This document shows positions 44,834-55,016 of a stretch of 64,000 nt of DNA, piece after piece. This DNA is from Aestuariibaculum sediminum. GTDB lineage: Bacteria; Bacteroidota; Bacteroidia; Flavobacteriales; Flavobacteriaceae. The DNA is taken from the NCBI RefSeq assembly GCF_014596945.1, contig NZ_JACVXB010000002.1, positions 616,172 to 680,171 on the forward strand, given 5' to 3'. The notes beneath the pieces were generated by a model, which saw only the letters and a program-made list of their open reading frames with translations, was not told the origin of the DNA and did not search any database. How positions within the stretch are numbered: position 1 is the stretch's first letter; the number at the start of each line of letters is the position of its first letter. A program made the position numbers and the translations under genes.

Positions 44834-46588
44834 CTAAAGAGATAAAATATAATCATCTAAATTAATATCGTCAGGAAGATTTAACTTTTTACGTAATCTA
44901 TACCGGCTTGTGTTTAAGGATGCTAAAGTTATGTTTTGAAGGGTGGCAATATTGCGACTACTTATCTTTAACCGAATTAAAGAACACAAGCGTATTTCAT
45001 TCTTAGTTAACGAAGGAAATTTAGTTGTTAAAGTATTATAAAAACCATTGTTTAAGGTGTCTAATCGCTCAAAGAAAACTTTAGTTCGTTTATCATAGTT
45101 AATTTTATTTTGTAATTCCACTTCCAGGTTTTTTAATAATTCTGGTTTTTCGGAGACATTTCCATTTTTATAAGCATTAAGCTGATCGGATAAGGATTTT
45201 ATCCATTCATAATTTTGCGTGAGGTTTATTGCGAAATCAGACAAATCACGTTCTTTAGCCTTAATGTTATGATTTAATTGTTCCAGTTTTAAAGAGGCAT
45301 TTTCTAATTTTTGTTCGGTTAACAATTGCTTATTAAAAGCATTGAGCATCCTTTGCTTTCTTCGCTTATACAAGTACAGCAGAACAATAATAACAACGGT
45401 AAGTATAAGACACATAATCCAGAATTGAAGTTTCTGGTTTTTAATTTTATTGGCCTTTTGAATTTGTTCTATCTCGAAATTTAACGCAACTCTATCTAAC
45501 GTAATAACATTCAATTCGTCGCGCCATCGTTTATCTTGAATAGCAGCAATATTATTTAAACTATCGGAAAATCGATAAAGTTGTTGTAACGTATTATAAG
45601 CCTCTTCTGCCCTATTTTGTTTTTTTAGCAACAACTGCTTTACAGTTAAAAACTCAATTTTAGACTCGGGTAAAATGTTTTCGGAATGTTCGCTAGTGTT
45701 GTAAATTTCATCTAAACGCTTAAAACTATTAGCTGCCTCTTCAATATGATTTAGCTTAATATCCATTTCTATTAACTGTGCCCCAGCACTTATTAATCTT
45801 GGATAATCTAGATCTTTTAACTTTTCGTTTTTAGTTTGCTGAAAAAAGTTGAAGTTTTTAAAGTATAAAGCTCTTGCTTGAATAAAGTTTTGCTTATCGC
45901 GATATATGTCGGCAATATTATCGCGAATACTGCCATTTAAAGTATGATTTGGATAACTTGTTTGGGCTATACGCAAAGCCTTTTTAAAATAAAATAATGC
46001 AGAATCTAATTCCCTTTTACCATGATAAAGAAATAAAGCGTAATTATTTATAGAAGAAGGGTGGTAAATATTTTTTAAGGTATCGGCAAATTTCATCCCA
46101 ATTTTATGTTGCGCCTCGGCACGTTTAAAAAGATTCATTTTTTCGAAATTCGCAGCCATTATGCTATTTGCAAACGTTATCATTTCAACATAATCCGCTT
46201 TTTCTTGTTGAGATAATAAAGCCTCATATTGTTTATAGTGCTCAAAAAATGCCTTATACGACGCGTTAGATTCCTTAGGAAAACCAATTAAATTAAACCA
46301 ATTTCCAGAATGTAAATACGCATCTAGTTTAAACGTGTAATTACCTGCGATATAACTTAATAAATCAAGTCTCTTGAAGTGTTGCGATAAATAAGTTTCT
46401 AATTGCGATTCTGAAAATGAGGTCCGTCGATAGGTTTTAAATTCATCTTCCGGAAATGATTTAGACATTTCATTGGTTATCAATTTGTATTGTTCTAAAG
46501 CTTCTTCAGAAGTAAATGTATCCTGAGATTGCCCCAAGTTCCAGAACAAAATAAAAAAACCGACAGTAAGACTATATTTAAAAAACAA
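44834..46588 (-). CDS. TPR-membrane-HTH regulatory protein
   Basis: The 584 residues have a signal-like N-terminus (MFFKYSLTVGFFILFW, TTG start at 46588), a periplasmic tetratricopeptide-type region (about 25-360), one membrane helix (about 385-410), a coiled coil (about 415-480) and a C-terminal LuxR-like helix-turn-helix (about 520-584; LTKNEIRLCSLIRLKISSRNI). This arrangement is a Bacteroidota sensor-regulator type linking periplasmic sensing to transcription. Target genes are unknown. Confidence 0.82.
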   Translation of the reverse strand: MFFKYSLTVGFFILFWNLGQSQDTFTSEEALEQYKLITNEMSKSFPEDEFKTYRRTSFSESQLETYLSQHFKRLDLLSYIAGNYTFKLDAYLHSGNWFNLIGFPKESNASYKAFFEHYKQYEALLSQQEKADYVEMITFANSIMAANFEKMNLFKRAEAQHKIGMKFADTLKNIYHPSSINNYALFLYHGKRELDSALFYFKKALRIAQTSYPNHTLNGSIRDNIADIYRDKQNFIQARALYFKNFNFFQQTKNEKLKDLDYPRLISAGAQLIEMDIKLNHIEEAANSFKRLDEIYNTSEHSENILPESKIEFLTVKQLLLKKQNRAEEAYNTLQQLYRFSDSLNNIAAIQDKRWRDELNVITLDRVALNFEIEQIQKANKIKNQKLQFWIMCLILTVVIIVLLYLYKRRKQRMLNAFNKQLLTEQKLENASLKLEQLNHNIKAKERDLSDFAINLTQNYEWIKSLSDQLNAYKNGNVSEKPELLKNLEVELQNKINYDKRTKVFFERLDTLNNGFYNTLTTKFPSLTKNEIRLCSLIRLKISSRNIATLQNITLASLNTSRYRLRKKLNLPDDINLDDYILSL

Positions 46589-46698
46589 GATGTTTTAGGT
46601 TAATTAAAGTTGGCTAACCTAAAGATACAGATTTATTTTCTATGTTTTAAATTACCGCCATATAGCCAGATTTAAAATCAGAAAGTGTTCGATATTTT

Positions 46699-47745
46699 TT
46701 AAGTCAAAATACCATGAATTGAACGCATCCAATCGTCAATATTTGTATTGTTTGTGTTAATTGCCATATTTTTGCCTCCGTAAGGGCCATAAACCGTTTC
46801 GTCGGTAACTGAGAAAAACCCAACAGTTGGAATCAATGAAGCCGCAGCCAAATGCATAACACCGTTATCGGCAGCAATAAAAATAGCCGTATTACTTAAC
46901 ACCCCTCCCATTTCACGTATATCTTTGCTGTAAAAGTTTGGAGCTTTAAAGTTAATTCGTGATATATTTTCAATAGGAAGCATTTCTACAACATTATAAT
47001 CAGGAAACTCTGTTAACAAACGTTCGTAAAAAGCATTCCACCAGTCATAGGAATAACATTTTTCACCTGTAGCATTTGTGTAAATACAAATTACGGGTTT
47101 ACTAGCATCAACAATGTTATTTAAAATAGATTTCCCTTGGTTAATCTCTTTTTTGCTTAGTTTAATATTTAACCCAGGCAAGGAAGTGTCTTCAATGACA
47201 ACACCAAGGTTTTTTAAATAATACCTTAAATTATAAATAGGATATTTTGAAATATGTCTGTGATCAGGATACTTGTTTTGAATTTCTTCATTAACATCCC
47301 CAAAAACCTTAAATTTAGCTCTAGATAATTGCGTTAGTAACCTTCCTGATGACGAGTTTTTATCACCATTTATTACGAGATCATAAGATTTATTCTTAAT
47401 AGATAACCAGCTTTTAGCATACTTAAACAGATTGTTAAATGGTTTTCTTGGCAATTGAATAATTTTATTAATCGCACTGTAATTTTCAAAAACCGGAAAG
47501 GCCACCCCGCCTTTAACAAACAAATCTATTTCACAATTTGGAAAACGCTCGATGACTTCCTGTACAATAGGTGTTAATAATAACTGGTTACCTAACCTGT
47601 GGTTTGGTCTTATGATTAAAACTTTTTTTATGTCTTCTGGGATTAATGAACCGTAGTCTGGTTCTTTATAAGAACTCCCAACGTTTTTTGTAATGCTGTG
47701 CATTACTTTTCTTCTAATATTGTTTACTGCTATTTTAAAAGACAT
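46699..47745 (-). CDS. Family 9 glycosyltransferase (heptosyltransferase-like)
   Basis: The 348 residues show two Rossmann-like lobes of GT9: KKVLIIRPNHRLGNQLLLTP at the N-terminus and FIAADNGVMHLAAASLIPTV near the C-terminus. The family includes ADP-heptose:LPS heptosyltransferases; donor and acceptor are not certain here. The open frame extends to 47796, but those 17 residues overlap the -7 promoter element, so I use the ATG at 47745. A possible operon with the transporter genes upstream is not visible. Confidence 0.85.
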   Translation of the reverse strand: MSFKIAVNNIRRKVMHSITKNVGSSYKEPDYGSLIPEDIKKVLIIRPNHRLGNQLLLTPIVQEVIERFPNCEIDLFVKGGVAFPVFENYSAINKIIQLPRKPFNNLFKYAKSWLSIKNKSYDLVINGDKNSSSGRLLTQLSRAKFKVFGDVNEEIQNKYPDHRHISKYPIYNLRYYLKNLGVVIEDTSLPGLNIKLSKKEINQGKSILNNIVDASKPVICIYTNATGEKCYSYDWWNAFYERLLTEFPDYNVVEMLPIENISRINFKAPNFYSKDIREMGGVLSNTAIFIAADNGVMHLAAASLIPTVGFFSVTDETVYGPYGGKNMAINTNNTNIDDWMRSIHGILT

Positions 47746-47773
47746 AAATGTAAAGTTGTTATTTAAAGGCGAA

Positions 47774-47804
47774 CAAAAGTACCAATTTGAAAACAACCGG
47801 GCAA
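47774..47804 (-). promoter_or_regulatory. Promoter of the GT9 gene
   Basis: Minus-strand -33 TTG (47802-47804) and an exact -7 TACTTTTG (47774-47781) are separated by 20 bases. Predicted start near 47767, about 22 bases before the ATG at 47745. Confidence 0.6.
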
Positions 47805-47824
47805 GCGTGTTAAAACATTAAAAT

Positions 47825-48670
47825 CTAGGTATTGTATTTGGATTTGTACCATACATTTAACAACAAACCACCTATTATTAAAGCGATTCCTAACAGATTC
47901 CATAACGTATATACCTCCTGAAAAAACATGACACCAATAGTGGCAGTAAAAACAACCTCTATGTATTTTAAAGGTGCGACAATATTAGTAGAAGCTATTT
48001 GAAAGGCTTTTGTCATGTAAATTTGTCCCAAATACCCAAATACGCCAAGTGCACCTAAAAAGAGCCATTCAGTGCCTTTTGGTGATATCCAATTATTTAT
48101 AGAAAGTACACCTCCTAAAACCGTTGCAATAACCATAAAATAATTCACTATTACTGCCGGATGCTCTCGATTACCTATTTTACTTATAATAACATATACT
48201 AATCCACTAAGTACAGCGGCTATCAATACTAAAATTAATCCTTTGCCGCTAATGTGTGCATCCAATCCTTTTAAAACAATAACACCTATAAAGGATAAGG
48301 CAAAAAATAACCACTGCAACGGCTTAACGCGTTCTCGTAGTAAAAATACAGCCATTATTGCCGCAAAAATAGGCGCAGTATAACGCAAGGAAACTGCTGT
48401 TCCAATAGATAAATATTTTACCGACATAAAGAACAAAAGCATGGAAGACGCCCCCACAACCGACCTTAAAATTAATAACGTATTATGTTTTCCTATGATT
48501 GGGATTTTATTTTTCAATAAAAAACCAAATGTAAAAAACAGAGATCCAAATGATCTAAAAAACACAATTTGATAAGCATTTACATCCTTTAGATGCTTTA
48601 CTGTAGCATTCATACAAGCAAATGCCATAGTGCTGAATAACATGTATTTTAAAGCGCTTTTAACGTCCAA
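47825..48670 (-). CDS. EamA-family transporter (second of a tandem pair)
   Basis: The 281 residues contain about ten hydrophobic helices in two EamA repeats. Substrate unknown. It overlaps the upstream transporter gene by 11 bases, so the two are translationally coupled and may be partners or duplicates. The sequence is clearly divergent from the neighbour. Confidence 0.85.
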   Translation of the reverse strand: MDVKSALKYMLFSTMAFACMNATVKHLKDVNAYQIVFFRSFGSLFFTFGFLLKNKIPIIGKHNTLLILRSVVGASSMLLFFMSVKYLSIGTAVSLRYTAPIFAAIMAVFLLRERVKPLQWLFFALSFIGVIVLKGLDAHISGKGLILVLIAAVLSGLVYVIISKIGNREHPAVIVNYFMVIATVLGGVLSINNWISPKGTEWLFLGALGVFGYLGQIYMTKAFQIASTNIVAPLKYIEVVFTATIGVMFFQEVYTLWNLLGIALIIGGLLLNVWYKSKYNT

Positions 48671-49574
48671 ACGGTCTAAGTTTTATTTTGCGTTTAGTAG
48701 TAATAAAATATACTCCTGTAAGTAAAATAACTGCAGCAATTATAGTTTGATTAGTTATGGCTTCATCTAAAATCAGCCAGCCTAAAAAAATAGCAATAAT
48801 CGGATTTACATAAGCTGAAGTCGATACTTTTTCAGGCGATACCACTTTTAATAAATAATTAAAAGCTGTAAATGCTACAACGCTACCAAATACAGCTAAA
48901 AGTAACATAGAGCCGAGTACTGGATTACTCCAGTTATTCGGCGGCACCCAAGTCTCACCAAGTATCAAACTTGTAATGGCGAGCATAACTCCGGAGGCTA
49001 TCATTTGATACGCAGTGCTTACAAAATAATTCTTAGGTAAATCGGCTTTTGAAACAAAAACACTAGCATAACTCCAGCTTAATACACAAGTTAATATCAT
49101 AAACATTCCTAGCAAGGTGTCCTCCTGAGTAATTAACTCTTTCTGACTAATAAGAATGTACATCCCCAAAACACCAAGAGTCACCCCAATTAAAGCGTTG
49201 GTTTGCATTTTTTTACCATCTATAAGCTTCATAAGAAGTAAAATAAAAAGAGGTTGCGTGGATGCTTCTAATGCGCCAAAACCACTATCTACGTATTTCA
49301 ATGCCCAAACAAAAACACCGTTTCCATAAACTAAAAATAAAAATCCGGAAATCACACAGTTTATAACTTGTCGCTTTGTAGCAGCTAAAGACAATTTCAT
49401 AAACTTTGAAATGATAAAAATGATAATACCGGCCGTAGTAAATCGAAATGACGCCAGGTAAAACGGAGCTAATTCAGTTACCGCAATTTTATTTAAAAGG
49501 TAGGTAGAACCCCAAATAACATAAATGGCAAAAAATGCCAGAACAATTAATATAGTTTTACGCGGTATGCTCAT
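48660..49574 (-). CDS. EamA-family transporter (first of a tandem pair)
   Basis: The 304 residues have about ten membrane helices in two EamA halves, with a signal-like start (MSIPRKTILIVLAFFAIYVIWG). It resembles YdcZ/RhaT-like drug-metabolite exporters. It overlaps the transporter gene at 47825 by 11 bases. Substrate unknown. Confidence 0.85.
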   Translation of the reverse strand: MSIPRKTILIVLAFFAIYVIWGSTYLLNKIAVTELAPFYLASFRFTTAGIIIFIISKFMKLSLAATKRQVINCVISGFLFLVYGNGVFVWALKYVDSGFGALEASTQPLFILLLMKLIDGKKMQTNALIGVTLGVLGMYILISQKELITQEDTLLGMFMILTCVLSWSYASVFVSKADLPKNYFVSTAYQMIASGVMLAITSLILGETWVPPNNWSNPVLGSMLLLAVFGSVVAFTAFNYLLKVVSPEKVSTSAYVNPIIAIFLGWLILDEAITNQTIIAAVILLTGVYFITTKRKIKLRPFGR

Positions 49575-49731
49575 AGGTTGTTTTATGAACTAAAAAAACA
49601 ACTATTAAACATTAGCAACTAATGCTTGATTGTTTAATAGCTGTTCTTTGTATTTGTAATTAGGAGCAAAAAGCTAACCTATGGTAAAATTACATTTATT
49701 TTTCAGGCAATAATAATTTATTTGAAAGATT

Positions 49732-51294
49732 TTAGTCTTCCGGAGGATATCCGTGAATATCTTCGAATACCGAATCAAAATTTGTGCGTAAATAAGAATT
49801 TAATTTTTTTCGGTAATCATCTTTTAACCATTCAACAAAATTATAAGTGCTTTTGCTAATGCATTTTGTGTAACGCTGAATTCGGAAATCGATATCATCT
49901 CCTAACATTTTTGCTAAACCTAAAGCGTCGTAGACATCCTCGCTGTTTTCAACACATATTTTTGCGTGTTGTTCAATGGAGCGTTCTAAAACAACTTTTG
50001 ACGATTCTCCATTTCTAATGGAATCCACATAGGTTTTTTGGATATCGAAATACACCTCCTTCGAATTACCGAACTCTTTACGTAATTCATCTGGCATTTC
50101 GTAACGGAAATTGCTTTCTAATTCTTCATCACTAATTATGCTATCGAGATAATAATTTGGAGATTTGAAAATGCGCTGCCAATCGAGATTATCACCCCAT
50201 GGACCAAAACGATAAAAGTTATTTCCTAAGTCAATAACCGTAAACGTCTTTTTATCTTTATAAATACGAGATCCACGACCAATCATTTGATAATACAGAG
50301 TTAACGATTTTGTTGCGCGATTAAGAATGATGCTTTCAACCGAAGGTTCATCAAATCCTGTCGTTAAAATACTTACCGAAGTTAAAATGGCATCAGGTGT
50401 GTTTTTGAACCATTTTAATATTTGTGCCCGCTCTTTTTTCGTATTCGTATTATCTAAATGCGCAATTGGGTATCCTGCTCTTCTAAAAGTGTCGTAAACA
50501 TGTAGCGAGGTGTTAATTCCGTTATTAAAAATTAACGTTTTCTTTCCTTTTGAACGCTCTTCATATGCCTGAATAAGTTTCGATAACATGTCGTCGGCGG
50601 TATATAAATCTTCGGATGATTTTACCGTGTAATCTCCATTGGCTCCAACAACTAACGACGTTAGTCCTACATTATAATTATACATATCGGCACGTGCCAA
50701 GAAACCATTTTCAATTAAAGATTCAATACTTTCCCCTACTATCAATTCATCATAATTATCAGTCATAGGTAATTCAATACTCGAACTCAAAGGTGTTGCT
50801 GTTACACCTAAAATAAATGACTGACTAAAAAATTTAAATAATTTAGTGAAAGAATTATAATGCGCTTCATCTATAATAACTAAACCAATGTCTGAAATGT
50901 CTAGTTTATTATCATTTAAACGGTTATTTAAAGTTTCTACCATCGCAACAAAACAGCTGTAATTTGCCTGATCACTTAAATCGGCCTTACTATCAACCAC
51001 CTTGTTTTCTACAGCAAACTCTGTAAGCATTTTTGACGTTTGCTTACATAACTCTATACGATGCGTCATGATAAGTACTTTTTTATCATGATTTTTTAAA
51101 TATTGTCTTACTATTTCAGAGAATATAACCGTTTTACCTCCACCAGTAGGGAGCTGATATAATAAATGATAATCATCACGAGATTCATCAAAAGCCTTAA
51201 AAATTTTATTAATGGCTCCCTTTTGATAACTATATAAATCTTTACCTGCTTTACGCTCTTCTTGTTCTAATTCTGCTTTCGATGTAATAGACAT
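49732..51294 (-). CDS. DEAD/DEAH-box superfamily II helicase
   Basis: The 520 residues carry both RecA-like lobes: Walker A PTGGGKT, the Walker B DEAH in VIIDEAH, motif III GVTATP and the motif VI region YYQMIGRGSRIYK. C-terminal of about 380 it is divergent. It resembles RadD/SSL2-type helicases, which act in DNA repair; the exact role cannot be stated. Single gene with its own -7 promoter. Confidence 0.9.
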   Translation of the reverse strand: MSITSKAELEQEERKAGKDLYSYQKGAINKIFKAFDESRDDYHLLYQLPTGGGKTVIFSEIVRQYLKNHDKKVLIMTHRIELCKQTSKMLTEFAVENKVVDSKADLSDQANYSCFVAMVETLNNRLNDNKLDISDIGLVIIDEAHYNSFTKLFKFFSQSFILGVTATPLSSSIELPMTDNYDELIVGESIESLIENGFLARADMYNYNVGLTSLVVGANGDYTVKSSEDLYTADDMLSKLIQAYEERSKGKKTLIFNNGINTSLHVYDTFRRAGYPIAHLDNTNTKKERAQILKWFKNTPDAILTSVSILTTGFDEPSVESIILNRATKSLTLYYQMIGRGSRIYKDKKTFTVIDLGNNFYRFGPWGDNLDWQRIFKSPNYYLDSIISDEELESNFRYEMPDELRKEFGNSKEVYFDIQKTYVDSIRNGESSKVVLERSIEQHAKICVENSEDVYDALGLAKMLGDDIDFRIQRYTKCISKSTYNFVEWLKDDYRKKLNSYLRTNFDSVFEDIHGYPPED

Positions 51295-51314
51295 TTAACT
51301 AACTTTTAGGCCTG

Positions 51315-51322
51315 CAAAAATA
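51315..51322 (-). promoter_or_regulatory. -7 element of the helicase gene
   Basis: Minus-strand TATTTTTG is an exact TAnnTTTG match, 21 bases before the ATG. No suitable -33 TTG was found. Confidence 0.45.
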
Positions 51323-51514
51323 ACACCTTTAAAGGGTATATGACGAATATTTGCTTTAAAATTTTATTAAAAACGGTTTCATTTTGGTATTTCAAATGGA
51401 TATAAATAAGTAATCTGAAAAATCTTAAGTTTAAAATTATTTTAATTACTTTGTAAAACACCAACTTACACCTACCCTAACAACTTTATTTTTTTTAAAC
51501 CTCAAATCTATTAA

Positions 51515-53824
51515 ATGACAAAAAAAGTTTTTGAAGGGTATTTGTTGCTATTTTTGATTACATCTTATAGTGGTTTTTCCCTGAAGGCACAAAACGTATC
51601 GGGATCATGGAAAGGTCAAATTTCTGTTCAAGGCAATGAAATCCCTATAATTTTTAATATTCAAAGCAAAATTAACGGATATCGTTCTACTATGGACAGC
51701 CCCTCACAAGGGTCTACAGGAATTCCAATGGATTTTACTAGTTTTGAAAACGACACGCTAACCGTTCTGTTTGCGTCAGCCGGCTTAAAATATGTTGGTT
51801 TATTAAAAAATAATTCTATTACTGGAATACTTTATCAAAACGGTTTGGAATTGCCATTATCTTTAAATAAAACTATGAGAAAACTCCCAGGAAACACGTC
51901 ATTACCTTCTTCAAAAGAAGAATTAAACGCTTTAGGAAACTCCGATATAGGAAATTACAAATACGCTGTAAACGATTATTTCGCAAAACCCAAAGCAAGC
52001 GCCTTTAGTTTTTCACCAAATGGTAATTACTTGTCCTACAGAGAAAAAGACGATAAATTAAAGAACCATGTTTACGTAAAGAATTTAAAGACAAACGAAA
52101 CTGTTAGGGTTATTGAAGAGAAGGAAGAGCTCATACGGGGATTTGGCTGGGCTAACAACAACCGTTTAATTTATATAATGGATAAGGGAGGTAATGAAGA
52201 ATATCACCTGTTTGCGGTAGATTTAGATGGAAATAACCAAATAGAGTTAACACCTTTTGAAGGCGTAAAGGTTAATATTTTAAAACTACTTAAAGAGGAT
52301 AAAGATCATATGGTTATATCGATGAATCAAAACAATCCTCAAGTTTTTGAACCTTATAAAATTAATATTGTTTCGGGAGAGATTAATCAACTTTATAAAA
52401 ATGACGATGACTCTAACCCAATTAATAGTTATGAATTTGACAAAGATGGCGAACTAAAAGGATTTTTTAGATTGAGAGATGGAGTGAATGTCGATTTTTA
52501 CTATAGAGAGAGTGAAGAGAACTATGAACTTAAAAAGAAATTAAACTGGAAAGACCATTTTAACATTGTTGCTTTTAATTACTCCTCTGATAACCCGCAT
52601 GAAGCTTACGTGCTTTCAAACCTTGAAAGTGATAAAACCGAAATATTTCTTTACGATTTAAAAGCGGATAAAGTTCTTAAAACTTTGTATTCAAATCCAG
52701 ACTTTGACGCATCCGGATTACGTTTATCAAGACATAGAAACTATGAGTTAGATTATTTCTCTTTTCAGGGCGACAAAAAAGTTATTATACCTGTAAGTTC
52801 ATACTACAAAAAACTGCACAAAAAAATAACAACGGAATTCCCTGGGTATAATTATTCTATTGCCGATGTCACCGACGATGAGAGTAAGTATCTCGTTTTT
52901 ATTCAAAGTGACAAATTATATGGTAAGTATTTTGAATATGATGCCACAAATAAAACATTCAAATTACTTTACGATTTAATGCCAAATTTGAAAGAGGAAG
53001 ATATGGCTGAAATGCACCCCATAACTTACCAAAGTCGTGACGGATTAACGATTCACGGGTATATTACCTTGCCTAACACCTCTATTTCTGGACAAAAAGT
53101 ACCTTTAATAGTAAATCCCCACGGAGGACCACAAGGTATAAGAGATTCTTGGGGATTTAATCCAGAAGCACAACTTTTCGCCAGTCGTGGATACGCCACT
53201 TTACAGGTTAACTTTAGGATTTCTGGTGGTTATGGCCGAGCATTTTTAGAGTCAGGGTTTAAACAAATCGGAAGAAAAGCCATGGACGATGTTGAAGATG
53301 GTGTACAGTACGTTGTAAATCAAGGTTGGATAGATAAAGATAGAGTCGCCATTTATGGTGGTAGTCATGGTGGCTATGCAGTGCTTCGTGGATTAACAAA
53401 AACTCCAGACCTATATGCTTGTGGAGTGGATTACGTAGGAGTTTCAAACTTATTTACGTTCATGAAAACTATTCCACCATATTGGAAACCATATTTAAAA
53501 ATTATAAAAGAAATATGGTATGATGAAGATGTTTCTGAAGAAAAAGACATTATGAATGAGGTGTCTCCTGTTTTTCATATTAATAAAATTAAGAAACCTC
53601 TTTTTGTGGTTCAAGGAGCTAACGACCCTAGAGTAAACATTGATGAATCCGATCAAATAGTAGAGGCTTTACGTAAAAAAGGGTTTGATATTCCGTATAT
53701 GGTAAAATACGATGAGGGGCATGGTTTCGCAAAGGAAGAAAACCGCATTGAACTTTATCAGGCCATGCTTGGTTTTTTCGCAAAACACCTAAAACCTAAT
53801 TTTAATGAATCCTTAAAAAAATGA
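51515..53824 (+). CDS. S9 prolyl-oligopeptidase-family peptidase with extra N-terminal domain
   Basis: The 769 residues have a signal peptide (about 1-25), an N-terminal domain (about 28-115; GSWKGQISVQGNEIPIIFNI) of the type usually attached to alpha/beta hydrolases, a seven-bladed propeller (about 150-490) and a C-terminal alpha/beta hydrolase (about 520-769). The catalytic serine lies in GGSHGGYA, with the Asp in GANDPRVN and the His in YDEGHGFA. It is probably periplasmic and cleaves short peptides. It stands alone with a terminator; the combination with the N-terminal domain is notable. Confidence 0.85.
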   Translation: MTKKVFEGYLLLFLITSYSGFSLKAQNVSGSWKGQISVQGNEIPIIFNIQSKINGYRSTMDSPSQGSTGIPMDFTSFENDTLTVLFASAGLKYVGLLKNNSITGILYQNGLELPLSLNKTMRKLPGNTSLPSSKEELNALGNSDIGNYKYAVNDYFAKPKASAFSFSPNGNYLSYREKDDKLKNHVYVKNLKTNETVRVIEEKEELIRGFGWANNNRLIYIMDKGGNEEYHLFAVDLDGNNQIELTPFEGVKVNILKLLKEDKDHMVISMNQNNPQVFEPYKINIVSGEINQLYKNDDDSNPINSYEFDKDGELKGFFRLRDGVNVDFYYRESEENYELKKKLNWKDHFNIVAFNYSSDNPHEAYVLSNLESDKTEIFLYDLKADKVLKTLYSNPDFDASGLRLSRHRNYELDYFSFQGDKKVIIPVSSYYKKLHKKITTEFPGYNYSIADVTDDESKYLVFIQSDKLYGKYFEYDATNKTFKLLYDLMPNLKEEDMAEMHPITYQSRDGLTIHGYITLPNTSISGQKVPLIVNPHGGPQGIRDSWGFNPEAQLFASRGYATLQVNFRISGGYGRAFLESGFKQIGRKAMDDVEDGVQYVVNQGWIDKDRVAIYGGSHGGYAVLRGLTKTPDLYACGVDYVGVSNLFTFMKTIPPYWKPYLKIIKEIWYDEDVSEEKDIMNEVSPVFHINKIKKPLFVVQGANDPRVNIDESDQIVEALRKKGFDIPYMVKYDEGHGFAKEENRIELYQAMLGFFAKHLKPNFNESLKK

Positions 53825-53847
53825 CAATCTTATTCTAAACGCATTTT

Positions 53848-53882
53848 AGCCTTCTTATTTTTATAAGGAGGCTTTTTTTTTT
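53848..53882 (+). terminator. Terminator after the S9 peptidase
   Basis: An 11-bp stem (53848-53858 with 53863-53873, one G-U) closes a 4-base loop and runs into a long T-tract. It lies about 25 bases after the stop. Confidence 0.85.
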
Positions 53883-53994
53883 ATTATATTCTATCATAAA
53901 TAAATTTAAAGTTTATTATTAGTGGCGATTTAATCTTACGTTAAAGTTGAAAAGAAAATTATACATTTACAGAAGTAAATTAAATTTTTAAAGC

Positions 53995-55008
53995 ATGCAA
54001 ATAAACGATAAATCTGAAAACAAGGCCTATTTCGCAAATGAACAACGTTATAGTAATATGACCTATAATCGAACAGGAAAAAGCGGGGTGTTGCTGCCTG
54101 CGCTATCTTTAGGCTTGTGGCATAATTTCGGATTTATTGATAATATTCAAAATGGTCGAGAAATTTTAAGAACAGCTTTTGACTTAGGCATAACACATTT
54201 CGATTTAGCGAATAACTACGGCCCCCCATATGGCTCGGCTGAAGAAAACTTCGGAACAATATTAAAAACGGATTTTAAATCGTATCGGGACGAATTATTT
54301 ATAGCTACTAAAGCAGGTTACGATATGTGGCCAGGACCTTATGGCAATTTAGGTTCAAGAAAATATCTAATTGCTAGCTTAGACCAAAGTTTAAAACGTA
54401 TGGCACTGGATTACGTTGATATTTTTTATCATCATCGTCCAGACCCGGAGACTCCCTTAGAAGAAACTATGGGCGCCTTAGCGGATATTGTGAGGCAAGG
54501 AAAAGCCTTATATGTTGGTATTTCAAACTATAAACCAAAAGAAACCGCGGAAGCCGCTAAAATTTTAAAAAACCTTAACGTACCATTTATACTACACCAA
54601 GCGCGTTATTCGATGTTTGATCGTTGGGTTGAAGATGGTTTACTTAACACTTTAAATGAGAACGGCGTAGGATGTATTGCATTCTCTCCACTCGCACAAG
54701 GTATCTTAACCGATAAATACATAAAAGGTATACCTGAAAATTCTAGAGCTTCTAAGTCCCTTACTTATTTAAACACAGAAACGGTAAACGAAAACTTAAA
54801 TAAAATACAGGCTTTAAATGCTTTAGCAGAATCACGTGGACAAAAATTATCGCAAATGGCTATTGCATGGATTTTGCGTCAGCCACAAGTGGCATCTGTA
54901 TTAATTGGCGCCAGTTCTGCGAATCAATTAAAAGAGAATGTAAAAGCTTTAGATTATTTGTCTTTTACTAATGAAGAATTACTCCAAATTGAGAATATAA
55001 TAAAATAG
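53995..55008 (+). CDS. Aldo-keto reductase, YghZ-like
   Basis: The 337 residues form an aldo-keto reductase barrel: the N-terminus reads SGVLLPALSLGLWHNFG as in YghZ/glyceraldehyde-3-phosphate reductases. The catalytic tetrad is visible: Asp and Tyr in FDLANNYGPPYGSAE, Lys in IATKAGYD, and His in IFYHHRPDP. It reduces a reactive aldehyde with NADPH; the physiological substrate is not certain. It lies 8 bases before the transporter at 55017, so the two may be co-transcribed. Confidence 0.9.
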   Translation: MQINDKSENKAYFANEQRYSNMTYNRTGKSGVLLPALSLGLWHNFGFIDNIQNGREILRTAFDLGITHFDLANNYGPPYGSAEENFGTILKTDFKSYRDELFIATKAGYDMWPGPYGNLGSRKYLIASLDQSLKRMALDYVDIFYHHRPDPETPLEETMGALADIVRQGKALYVGISNYKPKETAEAAKILKNLNVPFILHQARYSMFDRWVEDGLLNTLNENGVGCIAFSPLAQGILTDKYIKGIPENSRASKSLTYLNTETVNENLNKIQALNALAESRGQKLSQMAIAWILRQPQVASVLIGASSANQLKENVKALDYLSFTNEELLQIENIIK

Positions 55009-55016
55009 TATGCCTC

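Noticed and set aside
47825-49574. Tandem EamA genes as a toxin/antitoxin or defence pair
   Set aside because: Both are ordinary drug/metabolite-type transporters; no nuclease, kinase or antitoxin signature.
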